From contig NZ_JBGMEB010000020.1 in NCBI RefSeq assembly GCF_041447285.1, forward strand, positions 1-64,000: DNA of 64,000 nucleotides, read 5' to 3'. Position 1 is the stretch's first letter. Every line of letters begins with the position of its first letter. Below, in pieces: positions 8,589-17,211 of this stretch. The translations under genes were made by a program, and so were the position numbers. The notes beneath the pieces are model-generated. The model made no database searches and was not told the origin of the DNA. It worked only from the letters and a program-made list of their open reading frames with translations. This stretch comes from Methanomethylovorans sp041447285 (lineage in GTDB: Archaea > Halobacteriota > Methanosarcinia > Methanosarcinales > Methanosarcinaceae).

Positions 8589-9473
8589 TCAAAGTACATT
8601 GAGGCTAACGTTAAATGTATGTACATTCAGCATTGGCCTTATATCAGCGCCTTCATCTCCTGAAATATGCAGAACAACTGCCGTAGAATTGGAGTTTATG
8701 CTGTATTGATCAGCATCAAGGTTTGAATCTTGCATAAGTTTATTCAGATAATCCTGCCATGCCATGGAATTTTCACTTTCCACAAGCAATGTAATTTCAT
8801 CCACAAGTGTACTTCCATCATAAACGGAGACTGAATTTCTAGATGCAACATAAACCTCTTCCATACTGTTACTACTCATGGTCCTCTGCAAACCTCCAAG
8901 TTTTACAGCATCAAAAGTCACATCAATGGTATCGTTCAAAGATTTAGTTACACTTATATGAGGCACCATTTTCATAACTGAACGATTATCTTGGCCTAGT
9001 ACTAATCCCCCACATTCATAAGAAAATCTTTGGTTAGGATAATGGTCATTGTTTGACAGGAAATCTACACTTCCCATATCTTTCATCATATCTCCGGTGT
9101 CCTGATTTACTCCACCCAATTCAGTAATCACATACATGTTAACTGTCCGTGTATTAAGCAACAAAGTGGAGCTTGAAGATAATGAACTGAAGAAAGGAAC
9201 TTCTCCACCTCCCATGGTGATAGGAATGCCTGCAGAAAAAGAATTACTTCCTGTAGCAGAAATTGTAAGCATCAGATCAACTCCAGACTTAAGATGAGCC
9301 ATATCATTGGTAACAGTTCGCATATGCAAATGCTCAGCGTCTTCTGTCCACTGTGGAACATATCTTACATTTATCGAGGTGATCAAGGCAACTACCAATG
9401 CCAGCAGAAGAATAGCGGACACAACTGTAGATACAGCTTCCTCGGATCTTCCTGTATATTTCCTTCTCGCCAT
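8589..9473 (-). CDS. Type IV pilin-like protein
   Basis: Last gene of the pilus-like operon, about 294 aa. The N-terminus MARRKYTGRSEEAVSTVV, followed by a hydrophobic helix (ILLLALVVALI), is a class III signal as cleaved by archaeal prepilin peptidases; the A-V-S motif marks the probable processing region. The rest is a Ser/Thr-rich extracellular domain without recognised fold. I choose ATG 9473, where the basic n-region starts, rather than 9500, which would overlap the upstream gene. It could be a minor pilin or an adhesin subunit. Confidence 0.75.
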   Translation of the reverse strand: MARRKYTGRSEEAVSTVVSAILLLALVVALITSINVRYVPQWTEDAEHLHMRTVTNDMAHLKSGVDLMLTISATGSNSFSAGIPITMGGGEVPFFSSLSSSSTLLLNTRTVNMYVITELGGVNQDTGDMMKDMGSVDFLSNNDHYPNQRFSYECGGLVLGQDNRSVMKMVPHISVTKSLNDTIDVTFDAVKLGGLQRTMSSNSMEEVYVASRNSVSVYDGSTLVDEITLLVESENSMAWQDYLNKLMQDSNLDADQYSINSNSTAVVLHISGDEGADIRPMLNVHTFNVSLNVL

Positions 9474-9483
9474 ATTAACCACT

Positions 9484-10602
9484 TCAGGGTGCAGTAGCAT
9501 TGTAATAATTCATGATCTCTTCATCTGACAAAGCTTCTTTATACAAAGCAAGTTCGTCAAGTCTGCCTCTGTAATAGAAATTATATGTGCCTGAATTCTG
9601 ACGTCCGATCCATAAGCTATTTGCATTGGGTCGCAATTTCACGCCATTAGTTGGTTTACTTTCAATAAACTGGCCGTTCTTATAGAACCGTATCTCGTTT
9701 TTATCAAAAGTAATTCCTATCATATACCATACATTATTAGAAAGGCTCATGCCTGAAGTTTGCACAAAGTTGGTACTACTATCATTCCACTCAAAAACAA
9801 GTTCTCTTTGAACCACGAAGACATCAAAATTATCTTTCTCATTGTTTCCCTTTCCAATGATTGTATTCGTTCCGAGCACATTTCTACCATTCATCCAGAA
9901 TAGCATGCTCATTTCATCCGTAAAGTTAAGGGATGAGTCATGTGGAATAGATACATAGTTATTATTCCCGTTAAAACTAAGTGAATTGTTTTTAATCCCG
10001 GTAGCCCAGGTAGCACCATAAATAGTTCCATCGTTATCGTCTCTTATGTCATGTAATATGCTACCACTGCCCTCATCAAAATTCCAGATTGAAACCGGAT
10101 AGATCTGTACTGTGGATGTGGTATTGTTACTGGTACTTTGTGTGATAACATTTCCAAGAACAGTACCGCTTTTCAAGACGGTATTAGAAGGTACATGGAC
10201 AATTACTACATATATCTGGTCAGTATCTACGATGTCCTTTCCCCAAAGAGTTGAAGCATCCAGGCCTATGGTATCGCCAAGTTGCCATAAAGGCTCTGAG
10301 TGCATAGCTGAAAGTTGCTGTGGATTTATTTCAAAACGATCATTATTGATGTCTACATAAATTTTGATATTTTCTGTTTCGATTCTTTCTCCGCCTACAT
10401 GTCTTATCCAGATAGTATCAATGTCACTGTCTACCCAACCATCAACATCTACCGTTGGTTTTTCTATGGATTCTTGTGGCGAAAGCAGAAAAACAGCTAT
10501 GATTGAGAATGCGATTACAGCTATACCCGTTAGTAATATTTCTCCTATTATTTCGGAGACTGCATCAGTGTTTTCTAACAAGTTTCTTTCTTTTGGATAC
10601 AT
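9484..10602 (-). CDS. Pilin-like protein with LamG/concanavalin-type domain
   Basis: The 372-aa protein has a pilin-type N-terminus (NTDAVSEIIGEILLTGIAV, hydrophobic helix about residues 12-45) and a DUF1628-like beta region. Its C-terminal half (about 175-370) is a LamG/concanavalin A-like lectin fold; the blocks WNFDEGSG, ISIPHDSSLNF-like and WIGRQNSG and the closing GRLDELALYKEALSDEEI are typical. A pilin fused to a carbohydrate-binding fold suggests a surface adhesin displayed by the adjacent machinery. It starts 11 bases after the membrane-platform gene and lies 11 bases from the next pilin gene, so it belongs to one operon. Confidence 0.8.
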   Translation of the reverse strand: MYPKERNLLENTDAVSEIIGEILLTGIAVIAFSIIAVFLLSPQESIEKPTVDVDGWVDSDIDTIWIRHVGGERIETENIKIYVDINNDRFEINPQQLSAMHSEPLWQLGDTIGLDASTLWGKDIVDTDQIYVVIVHVPSNTVLKSGTVLGNVITQSTSNNTTSTVQIYPVSIWNFDEGSGSILHDIRDDNDGTIYGATWATGIKNNSLSFNGNNNYVSIPHDSSLNFTDEMSMLFWMNGRNVLGTNTIIGKGNNEKDNFDVFVVQRELVFEWNDSSTNFVQTSGMSLSNNVWYMIGITFDKNEIRFYKNGQFIESKPTNGVKLRPNANSLWIGRQNSGTYNFYYRGRLDELALYKEALSDEEIMNYYNATAP

Positions 10603-10612
10603 CTGTTACTCC

Positions 10613-12553
10613 TTAAAAGAACGTAATAAAAACCAAGTAAGCAGTGAACATCATAAACAGAGAATACTTTAATCCAGCACTGATTTCTCCTCTTTCCATT
10701 TTACCTGCAACAAGACCAGAACATAACCCTTGGATCATAGCTGCATGAAACAGAAGCACGTTATATTCGTCCAGATCTACTAACTGAATAAGGGGCATAC
10801 CTGCATTTGCACTCGCGCTTGCAACTGGCATGGAAGGGAGGAAAAATGCTGCAAGAATATAGACTATAAACAGGAAAACTCCGTAGGCGATATAAATAAT
10901 GAATACATACACGAACATCTCTGATTTTCGTTCCTTTTTCAACTGCTTCTGTACTTCAGCATCAGTCGCTGCAATGGTTAGTACATTCATAATGTTACTG
11001 GTGGTTTCTGTAGCTTTGATGATAATGTAGACTATTTTTGTTGTCATCTCAGTCCTGATGCGGTATTCGAATTTTTTCAAAGCTTCGGAAAGAGTGGCGC
11101 CCCAGGACAGTTCATTGTGCATTCTCCTCACTTCGGTGTGTAGGATTCCGATCTTTAAATGCGTAGCAAAAGCAATGGCATCTGTCAAAAGCATTCCAGA
11201 TTCATTCATACTTGCAAGATTTTTCAAAAAATCAGGTATTTGCTCATCGATTTTTGTTATTCTCATATGCCATAGTTCATAGAAAATAACATATGGAATT
11301 ACTACAATGAGCATGGCAGTGAATAGTTGTTTATCTATTGATGCAAGAGTTGCTGTATTAAAATCCCAAATGGATGTTAAATTAATGAAATCAATATGCC
11401 TATCTAAGTTATAGTGCAGATAAATGATTCCAATGGGTATGCTAATTAACAAAGTATGTGCAGGATTTGCTTGCATCCATTTGATCGGATGAAGTAAACG
11501 AGTACTAATCTTATTGATTTTCTCGTAAAATCTGATCTTTTTTACTTTTTTCTGTTCATTTTCTGTATCTTCTCTCAGGGGGACATTATCAAATTCATTA
11601 AGATATTTGTCCAGTTTGTATATCTCTATTCTTTTTGCCCCTTGGCCTGTAAGGGAATTAAGAAGAAGCAAATAAGTAACAGTACTTATAGGAATTATCA
11701 AATAAACTATTGCGTAAAGTATCTTAGTACTGGTAGGATTTATAAGACCAAGTACTACTAATATTGTCATCAGGAAAAGAGGGCCTGCTACAAAGGTAGA
11801 GATATAGACCTCTGCCATAACGCCCAGCGTCTCAAAGAACATTCTTTGCTGCTTCATGGCATTGTCATGAAAGTATTTACTCTTTGAGCCAAGGTAAGCA
11901 CCAATGTTTCCTCCACTCGATAATACAGAAGAGAGACCTTCCAGAAAATCCCTCATTTCTGCTGAAGGAGATCTGCGAATAGCATTACTTAGTGCTGTCA
12001 GTAGATCAGTTCCAAAATATTCTATATCATTTACTATTTTAGTGAATTCTTCAGCAGCAGCTCCATATATATCTCTGTGCTCACTTAATGATCTAAACAT
12101 ATCTAATATAGTTATAGCGCCTCCATGACTAAGCGCATATAGAAAAGCAACGGTGTGAGAAAGAGACTGATCAATGACACCAATCCTTATCCCCGCTTTG
12201 ACACCTGGGATTAAAAGACATGTTGTGAATGTAATGTAAGATATTACCACAAAACTAGATGCCGTTTCTATCAGAGTCCAGTAATATGGGGGCATAATGT
12301 CGTATATGAATGGATTTGATGTCAACAATAGAGCAAAAACAAGAAGGACAGTTCCTTTAGAAACCTCATATATGAAAAAAGCTGCTAGTATGCCGCAAAG
12401 AATAGCACATATATAGGCGCGTACAATATATTCATCTGTAAGCACCTTCATGCCAGCCCGTTGCAATTGTAATCTAAGTTGAATATAGCGGTCTTTATCC
12501 CTGGATATGAACGGCCTGAAAAGATCACACGTTGCTTGCAGAATATTGAGCAT
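10613..12553 (-). CDS. Type II/IV secretion F-type platform protein (TadC/ArlJ-like)
   Basis: The 646-aa integral membrane protein has two T2SSF-type halves with about eight to ten predicted membrane segments. The first half (about 30-300) holds the SHGGAITILDMFRSLSEH region, and the second half (about 390-640) the SMNESGMLLTDAIAF region. This duplicated layout is usual in archaeal pilus and archaellum platforms. It anchors the assembly ATPase at the cytoplasmic face. It lies 12 bases downstream of the ATPase gene. Confidence 0.88.
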   Translation of the reverse strand: MLNILQATCDLFRPFISRDKDRYIQLRLQLQRAGMKVLTDEYIVRAYICAILCGILAAFFIYEVSKGTVLLVFALLLTSNPFIYDIMPPYYWTLIETASSFVVISYITFTTCLLIPGVKAGIRIGVIDQSLSHTVAFLYALSHGGAITILDMFRSLSEHRDIYGAAAEEFTKIVNDIEYFGTDLLTALSNAIRRSPSAEMRDFLEGLSSVLSSGGNIGAYLGSKSKYFHDNAMKQQRMFFETLGVMAEVYISTFVAGPLFLMTILVVLGLINPTSTKILYAIVYLIIPISTVTYLLLLNSLTGQGAKRIEIYKLDKYLNEFDNVPLREDTENEQKKVKKIRFYEKINKISTRLLHPIKWMQANPAHTLLISIPIGIIYLHYNLDRHIDFINLTSIWDFNTATLASIDKQLFTAMLIVVIPYVIFYELWHMRITKIDEQIPDFLKNLASMNESGMLLTDAIAFATHLKIGILHTEVRRMHNELSWGATLSEALKKFEYRIRTEMTTKIVYIIIKATETTSNIMNVLTIAATDAEVQKQLKKERKSEMFVYVFIIYIAYGVFLFIVYILAAFFLPSMPVASASANAGMPLIQLVDLDEYNVLLFHAAMIQGLCSGLVAGKMERGEISAGLKYSLFMMFTAYLVFITFF

Positions 12554-12565
12554 CTGTATCCTCTT

Positions 12566-14215
12566 TCAAATGTTCTGGGAGATTATATCCTGAAGCATAT
12601 CGTTCTTTATAGCATCCAATACCATTGTAGGGTTCGCCGAATAGGCTTGTACGACCAAGGACACGCTAACATAATCCCTCATCTGCTTTGTGCTCATATA
12701 CTCAAGAATGAGTTCCCGATTTTTCATTTCCTGTTCCAGTTTCTCTTGATTCCAACCACGTGCCTGCATTACCATTTTCAGAGCATGGGAGTCACCAGAG
12801 CGATGGAATTCATCAGCTAGGGGGTCCCATTTGTATAGCTCGTTCACAAGTAACTCCCCTGTGATGGAATCCATGTCAGTAAGTTCTACAACGGTTTCTG
12901 TTCTTCTTACCTTTTCATTTTCCACAAAAGTTAGCAACTGGATAGTCATAATGTCTAAGGAATGTAGCATCACACGTGGCACATTAAGAGGTTCACTGTT
13001 AAGCCTGCTGACAACTGCTTGCACGTCACCTGCATGGATTGTTGAGTATGTTGCATGGCCTGTGGATATTGCCTGAAACAGAGTAAGAGCTTCTTCACCT
13101 CTTACTTCACCAACGAGTATATATTCAGGTCTTTGCCTGAGCGCAGACTTGAGGAGATCATACATAGAGATCTCACCTCTGTCAGAAAAGGATATAGCCT
13201 CCCTGGTAACTCCAGCTATCCAGTTATCGTGATGCAGCATGAGCTCCCTTGTATCTTCAATAGAAACGACTTTGGACATGGGCGGGATAAAAAGCGAAAC
13301 AGCATTGAGCATGGAGGTCTTACCTGATGCTGTTCCACCTGCAAATAATGCACTGTTCCCATTTTCCATAGCCAGCCAAAAGTATGCCATCATTTCTACA
13401 GTGCAAGTGTTATAATTGATAAGATCTATGGGTGTGATCGGGTCTCCGCGGAACTTTCTAATGGTAAATGAGCTTCCTCTGGTCGTAATCTCTTTACCTA
13501 ATGTTGCCTGGAGACGAGAACCATCAGGAAGTGTTGCATCGACCAGTGGTTCTCCGATAGAAATATGCTTGCCACTTTTCTGACAAAGCCTAATGACCAT
13601 AGAGTTAAGTTCCTGCTCTTCATAAATAATATTAGTCATTATATTACGATATTTTGCATGATATAGAAAAACTGGTATTTTTGGCCCGTCACAGGAAATG
13701 TCCTCGATGAATGGGTCCATTAGCAGTGAGTTAATCCTACCTTCGCCCATAAAGTTGCGCTCAAGGTAATACATAATGCGATGCATGGAGGGAATATCAA
13801 GATTTGCATGATATCTTTTGAAAAGTTTCAGTACATTATCTGTAAGAACTTCTAGCTTTTTTTCTCTCTGCACCATCTTTCCGAGAGTAAGTAAATCCTT
13901 GAGATCATCGTAGAGAATCTCAAGAAGTTCTGTTTCATAAATTGTTAGTGCAGGCTCTACTACATGAAAATAGCGAACATCTTTCTTTTTCAGAATGGAT
14001 ATGAATGAGTAGGGCTCATCGACCCAGTAGCGTTCAATTTCCGTATATCCTTCAGGAACAGAATATTCGATGAGCGGGCCATGCATTGATGGATCATATT
14101 GCGGAAACGAGCGGCGGGATTTTTTCCAGAATCGCAGGTCTATGCCCGTAATAGCCGAATAAAGGGAATCCATTGATTTGTTGGGGTTATTTCTCTGGAC
14201 GAGTTTGGCTATCAT
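12566..14215 (-). CDS. Type II/IV secretion assembly ATPase (VirB11/TadA/ArlI-like)
   Basis: The 549-aa protein is a secretion/pilus-assembly ATPase. The Walker A motif is GGTASGKTS (about 292-300). An Asp-box SIEDTREL follows, then Walker B EYILVGEVRGEEA and the His box GHATYSTIHAG. An N-terminal domain of about 180 residues precedes the core. It powers extrusion of the pilin-like subunits encoded next in the operon. It is the first gene of the operon, and the spacer upstream contains a short CATCAT repeat. Confidence 0.92.
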   Translation of the reverse strand: MIAKLVQRNNPNKSMDSLYSAITGIDLRFWKKSRRSFPQYDPSMHGPLIEYSVPEGYTEIERYWVDEPYSFISILKKKDVRYFHVVEPALTIYETELLEILYDDLKDLLTLGKMVQREKKLEVLTDNVLKLFKRYHANLDIPSMHRIMYYLERNFMGEGRINSLLMDPFIEDISCDGPKIPVFLYHAKYRNIMTNIIYEEQELNSMVIRLCQKSGKHISIGEPLVDATLPDGSRLQATLGKEITTRGSSFTIRKFRGDPITPIDLINYNTCTVEMMAYFWLAMENGNSALFAGGTASGKTSMLNAVSLFIPPMSKVVSIEDTRELMLHHDNWIAGVTREAISFSDRGEISMYDLLKSALRQRPEYILVGEVRGEEALTLFQAISTGHATYSTIHAGDVQAVVSRLNSEPLNVPRVMLHSLDIMTIQLLTFVENEKVRRTETVVELTDMDSITGELLVNELYKWDPLADEFHRSGDSHALKMVMQARGWNQEKLEQEMKNRELILEYMSTKQMRDYVSVSLVVQAYSANPTMVLDAIKNDMLQDIISQNI

Positions 14216-14737
14216 TGTTTCATCCGGTAGATCCTTATCTTAGGCATGAGGCCCATCTATCTCATCATCATCATCATAACAAGCTACTTTTCAATATAAA
14301 AACGTTTTGTTAGAGGAGTTTGATCTAGATTTAAAATTTATATAATATTAAAAAGCCAATCCTTTATTGGTCTGAAATGAAGAAAAAATAAGAAGAAAAA
14401 GATTGAAATTACTTGCAAATCTATGTTCATTAAAGCTTGAATGTGATAAAAATAGAGAGGAGAGATGCCCGCCAGGGTTTGACGGGCTGACGCATTTATT
14501 CTGTGCTTGCCTGATGGTTCATTTTGCCCCTCTAGGCACTTTATAAATTTCCAATTGACTATATAACCCCTTTGATGATAGCGATTATCCTTATTATACT
14601 CATTATCATAGAAAGATACAAGGTTGATCTGGGTCGCCAGAATTAGAATCCAACGTATCATCGTTCTTAATATAACATAAGATATTTCTTATAAGAAAAT
14701 AAGTACCAAAACAATTACAATTACAGGTTCAAGTTTC
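14216..14737. other. Spacer with a GC-rich palindrome
   Basis: About 520 bases between the pilus operon and the CPBP gene. It contains a CATCATCATCATCAT run near 14262, and a GC-rich stretch at about 14466-14487 where GCCCG can pair with CGGGC. This stretch stands out from the AT-rich surroundings. A 107-codon minus-strand frame (14338-14661) spans it, but lacks a ribosome-binding site and any recognisable domain. It could be a decayed mobile-element end. I make no gene call. Confidence 0.4.
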
Positions 14738-15577
14738 ATGAATGAAAAAAGTGGATCACAAGAAAACTATTCCAAGGCTTACATTCTTTCTGTATTAACA
14801 GTTACTTGGCTGGTGACTATTGCTCTTTTTATTGATCCAACAACAGGACCAAATTTATTTTCGATAATAATGTTGATTCCGGGGCTTTTGGCCATCATTT
14901 TTATAAAAGTTTTGCATAAGAATCCAAAAACGAAACTGATAGGTTTAACCAAAAGGATAAGTGGCAGATCACTTTTATTTCCTATACTTTATCCTATACT
15001 ATTTGTTGCAGTTTGTGCTCTTATAGGCCTGATTACAGGAATAGGAGAGCTGAATTTTCAAAAAATACTCACAATAAAAGATACAACTAGCGTAGTTACA
15101 ATTATTGCTACTTTAATTGGTGTGTTAGGGGAAGAATATGGATGGAGAGGCTATTTGCTTCCTGAATTAACAAAAATAAAAGGGATAACAAAATCAACTA
15201 TCATAGTTGGTATGGTTTGGGCATTGTATCATGTTCCGGCAGTATATCTACTGGCAAAAACAACCGGCTCAGGCAATCCACTTTTATTATGCTTTATCCA
15301 AGCCTGTTTCATATTCTGTTTTAGTTTTCCATTTTCGTATTGTTTTTATTTATCTGAAAAGATACTACCAGTTGTACTATTTCACTCAATATGGAATCTG
15401 TTGAATATGACTGTACTGGGGGATCTGTATAGAAATGAGCAAGGGATCATAGAAGGTAATTTATTGTACCTGAATGGAGAGGGTATTTTAGGTCTAGTTT
15501 TAGGTACTTGTTTAATTTACTGGTTTATTAAGCAGTTAAAAAAAGATGAGTATACATCGAATAACCTTGTGGAATAG
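14738..15577 (+). CDS. CPBP-family intramembrane metalloprotease
   Basis: The 279-aa membrane protein has about eight hydrophobic segments. The CPBP (Abi/CAAX protease) motifs are EEYGWRGYLLPEL (motif 1, EExxxR), ALYHVPAVY (motif 2, with its His) and FHSIWNLLN (motif 3). These residues build the intramembrane active site of CAAX-prenyl endopeptidase relatives. Substrates in archaea are unknown. The gene is flanked by unrelated genes, so context gives no further clue. Confidence 0.88.
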   Translation: MNEKSGSQENYSKAYILSVLTVTWLVTIALFIDPTTGPNLFSIIMLIPGLLAIIFIKVLHKNPKTKLIGLTKRISGRSLLFPILYPILFVAVCALIGLITGIGELNFQKILTIKDTTSVVTIIATLIGVLGEEYGWRGYLLPELTKIKGITKSTIIVGMVWALYHVPAVYLLAKTTGSGNPLLLCFIQACFIFCFSFPFSYCFYLSEKILPVVLFHSIWNLLNMTVLGDLYRNEQGIIEGNLLYLNGEGILGLVLGTCLIYWFIKQLKKDEYTSNNLVE

Positions 15578-15623
15578 AAATAAAGCTGCTGGGACTTGAT
15601 AGGTTCAGCAGCTGATTGAAATA

Positions 15624-16517
15624 TTATTTTAACAGGGTCCCAAAATGTGTTTCAAACCTTTCCTGCATTATTTCCCAGGTAGGCAACTTCACCTGGCAAC
15701 CAATGACCTCAACTGCAAAGGATGCAACCGTTGAACCTATCCTGCCACAGGTTTCCATATCATATCCTCGTGTGAAGGCCAACAGGAATCCGGCTCTATA
15801 TGCGTCACCTGCACCTGTTGGATCAACTGCTTTCACAGGCACCACAGGTATGCAATATTCTGCATCTTCAATATGTATCTTGCTTCCTCGTGAATCATAG
15901 GTCACCACAATGGTTCCGATCATTGATTTGAGTTCATCGAAAGAACGTCCGGTCATCTCACACACTCTCTTTATCTCATGACGGTTCGTGAAAAGTATAT
16001 CCGTGTGTTCTAATATGGCCTCCAGATCTTTACGGTTATAGGTTATAAGATCCTGTCCTGGGTCAAATGAAACAAAACCCGCTTTTTTTGCAATCCTTGC
16101 ATTAAAAGAGCATTCTGAAGTTGCAAGATGTACAAAATCAACTTCTGGAGGTTCCAGTTCTTTCAGAAGCGCAGATGCCCCCCAGTGGAAATATGTGCTC
16201 TGATTATGATCTCTGTCAGTAAAAACGAATGCCTTTGTAACCTTCTGGTCTTTGCATCTATATAACAAAGAAAGGTCCACGCCCAAAGAAGTAAGGTATT
16301 CTTCATATCCGGAACTTCCAAAATCTTCGCCAACAGCAGATATCAGCTGACCCTTACCTCCAAGCTTGGAAATACCCACTGCGATATTAGCAGCTCCGCC
16401 TCCGAAATACTCATGATAGTCGATAATAGGATAAGACTCGTTATGGCAGGAAATGTTCTCAACGTCAAAAAGCAGATCTATGGCTGCATGCCCCACAACA
16501 GATATTGTCCTGTCCAT
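15624..16517 (-). CDS. PfkB-family carbohydrate/nucleoside kinase
   Basis: A ribokinase-fold kinase of about 297 aa. The N-terminal motif is GGGAANIAVGISKLGG and the C-terminal PfkB signature DPTGAGDAYRAGFLLAF contains the catalytic Asp. It phosphorylates a sugar or nucleoside with ATP; the substrate is not evident. I choose ATG 16517 (M-D-R-T) because GGAGG lies 6 bases upstream. It follows UPF0212 by 16 bases and ends a five-gene minus-strand block (HerA-like, DUF357, UPF0212, PfkB, with dphB further upstream) that is common in methanogens. Confidence 0.88.
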   Translation of the reverse strand: MDRTISVVGHAAIDLLFDVENISCHNESYPIIDYHEYFGGGAANIAVGISKLGGKGQLISAVGEDFGSSGYEEYLTSLGVDLSLLYRCKDQKVTKAFVFTDRDHNQSTYFHWGASALLKELEPPEVDFVHLATSECSFNARIAKKAGFVSFDPGQDLITYNRKDLEAILEHTDILFTNRHEIKRVCEMTGRSFDELKSMIGTIVVTYDSRGSKIHIEDAEYCIPVVPVKAVDPTGAGDAYRAGFLLAFTRGYDMETCGRIGSTVASFAVEVIGCQVKLPTWEIMQERFETHFGTLLK

Positions 16518-16533
16518 ACTTTTCCTCCTATCC

Positions 16534-16875
16534 TTACTGGAACTCTTCAACATCAACGACTTTCAGGGGTACATCCCGTAATGCTCTTCCAATAACGGAT
16601 TTAGCTATACGTGATGCATGTTCCTCACTTTCGGCATCAAATACTTTCATCTCAAGGACCAGGCCAACAATAGCAGTATTAGCAGTCAGGAAAACACTAC
16701 TAAATGCTTCTTCACAAGCCGGGCAATATGTGGTGCCAACATCCACTTCCACAAAATCGAGTTTAGGGTTCAGTCTTTTACCAGCCTCGGAAATTGCCAC
16801 ACCTATGGCATCATCCGGACTGTTCACATCTCTGACCAACCAGGCAGCTTCAAGTACAACATTATAATTTGACAT
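16534..16875 (-). CDS. UPF0212 (DUF555) family protein
   Basis: The 113-aa protein matches the archaeal UPF0212 family along its whole length. It contains a CPAC pair (TTYCPACEEAFSSV, about residues 50-63), which may bind metal, between two alpha/beta halves. The start has GGAGACGA just upstream. Function unknown. The family is conserved in methanogens and often lies beside DUF357 and HerA-like genes, as here. Confidence 0.88.
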   Translation of the reverse strand: MSNYNVVLEAAWLVRDVNSPDDAIGVAISEAGKRLNPKLDFVEVDVGTTYCPACEEAFSSVFLTANTAIVGLVLEMKVFDAESEEHASRIAKSVIGRALRDVPLKVVDVEEFQ

Positions 16876-16917
16876 TTACTCGTCTCCGGGAAATTGAGTT
16901 ATGTCACCTTTTAGAAT

Positions 16918-17199
16918 TCATATCGTGAATAATTTATCATCATACACTCTGAACACTCCAAGACGCGCCCCAGCATCCAGCCAGGCATGTCCATAACTGA
17001 AACATATCAGTGCGTTCACAGGGTCTTCCTGTTGTACAAAGTGGATACCATCTTCGTAATATGATCTTGCCATCGTATGGAAGTCATTTGCAACAGCGTA
17101 CATATGCGAATCCTTGATAGGTGCAAACTCTGCTTTTTCCAGCGCTTGCCTTAGTAGGTTCTCATATCTTTTAACCTTTTCATTCAGATCAGCTGGCAA
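16918..17199 (-). CDS. DUF357-domain protein
   Basis: The 93-aa all-helical protein matches DUF357. It has an N-terminal helix (LNEKVKRYENLLRQAL) and the conserved SYYEDGIHFVQQEDPVNAL and FSYGHAWLDAGARLG blocks, like a helical-repeat dimer. Function unknown. It lies 12 bases downstream of the HerA-like gene and is probably co-transcribed with it. Confidence 0.88.
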   Translation of the reverse strand: MPADLNEKVKRYENLLRQALEKAEFAPIKDSHMYAVANDFHTMARSYYEDGIHFVQQEDPVNALICFSYGHAWLDAGARLGVFRVYDDKLFTI

Positions 17200-17211
17200 G
17201 CTATTTCCTCC

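Noticed and set aside
14338..14661. 107-codon minus-strand frame in the 14.2-14.7 kb spacer
   Set aside because: No ribosome-binding site and low-complexity ends. I could not support it as a gene. It may be mobile-element debris.
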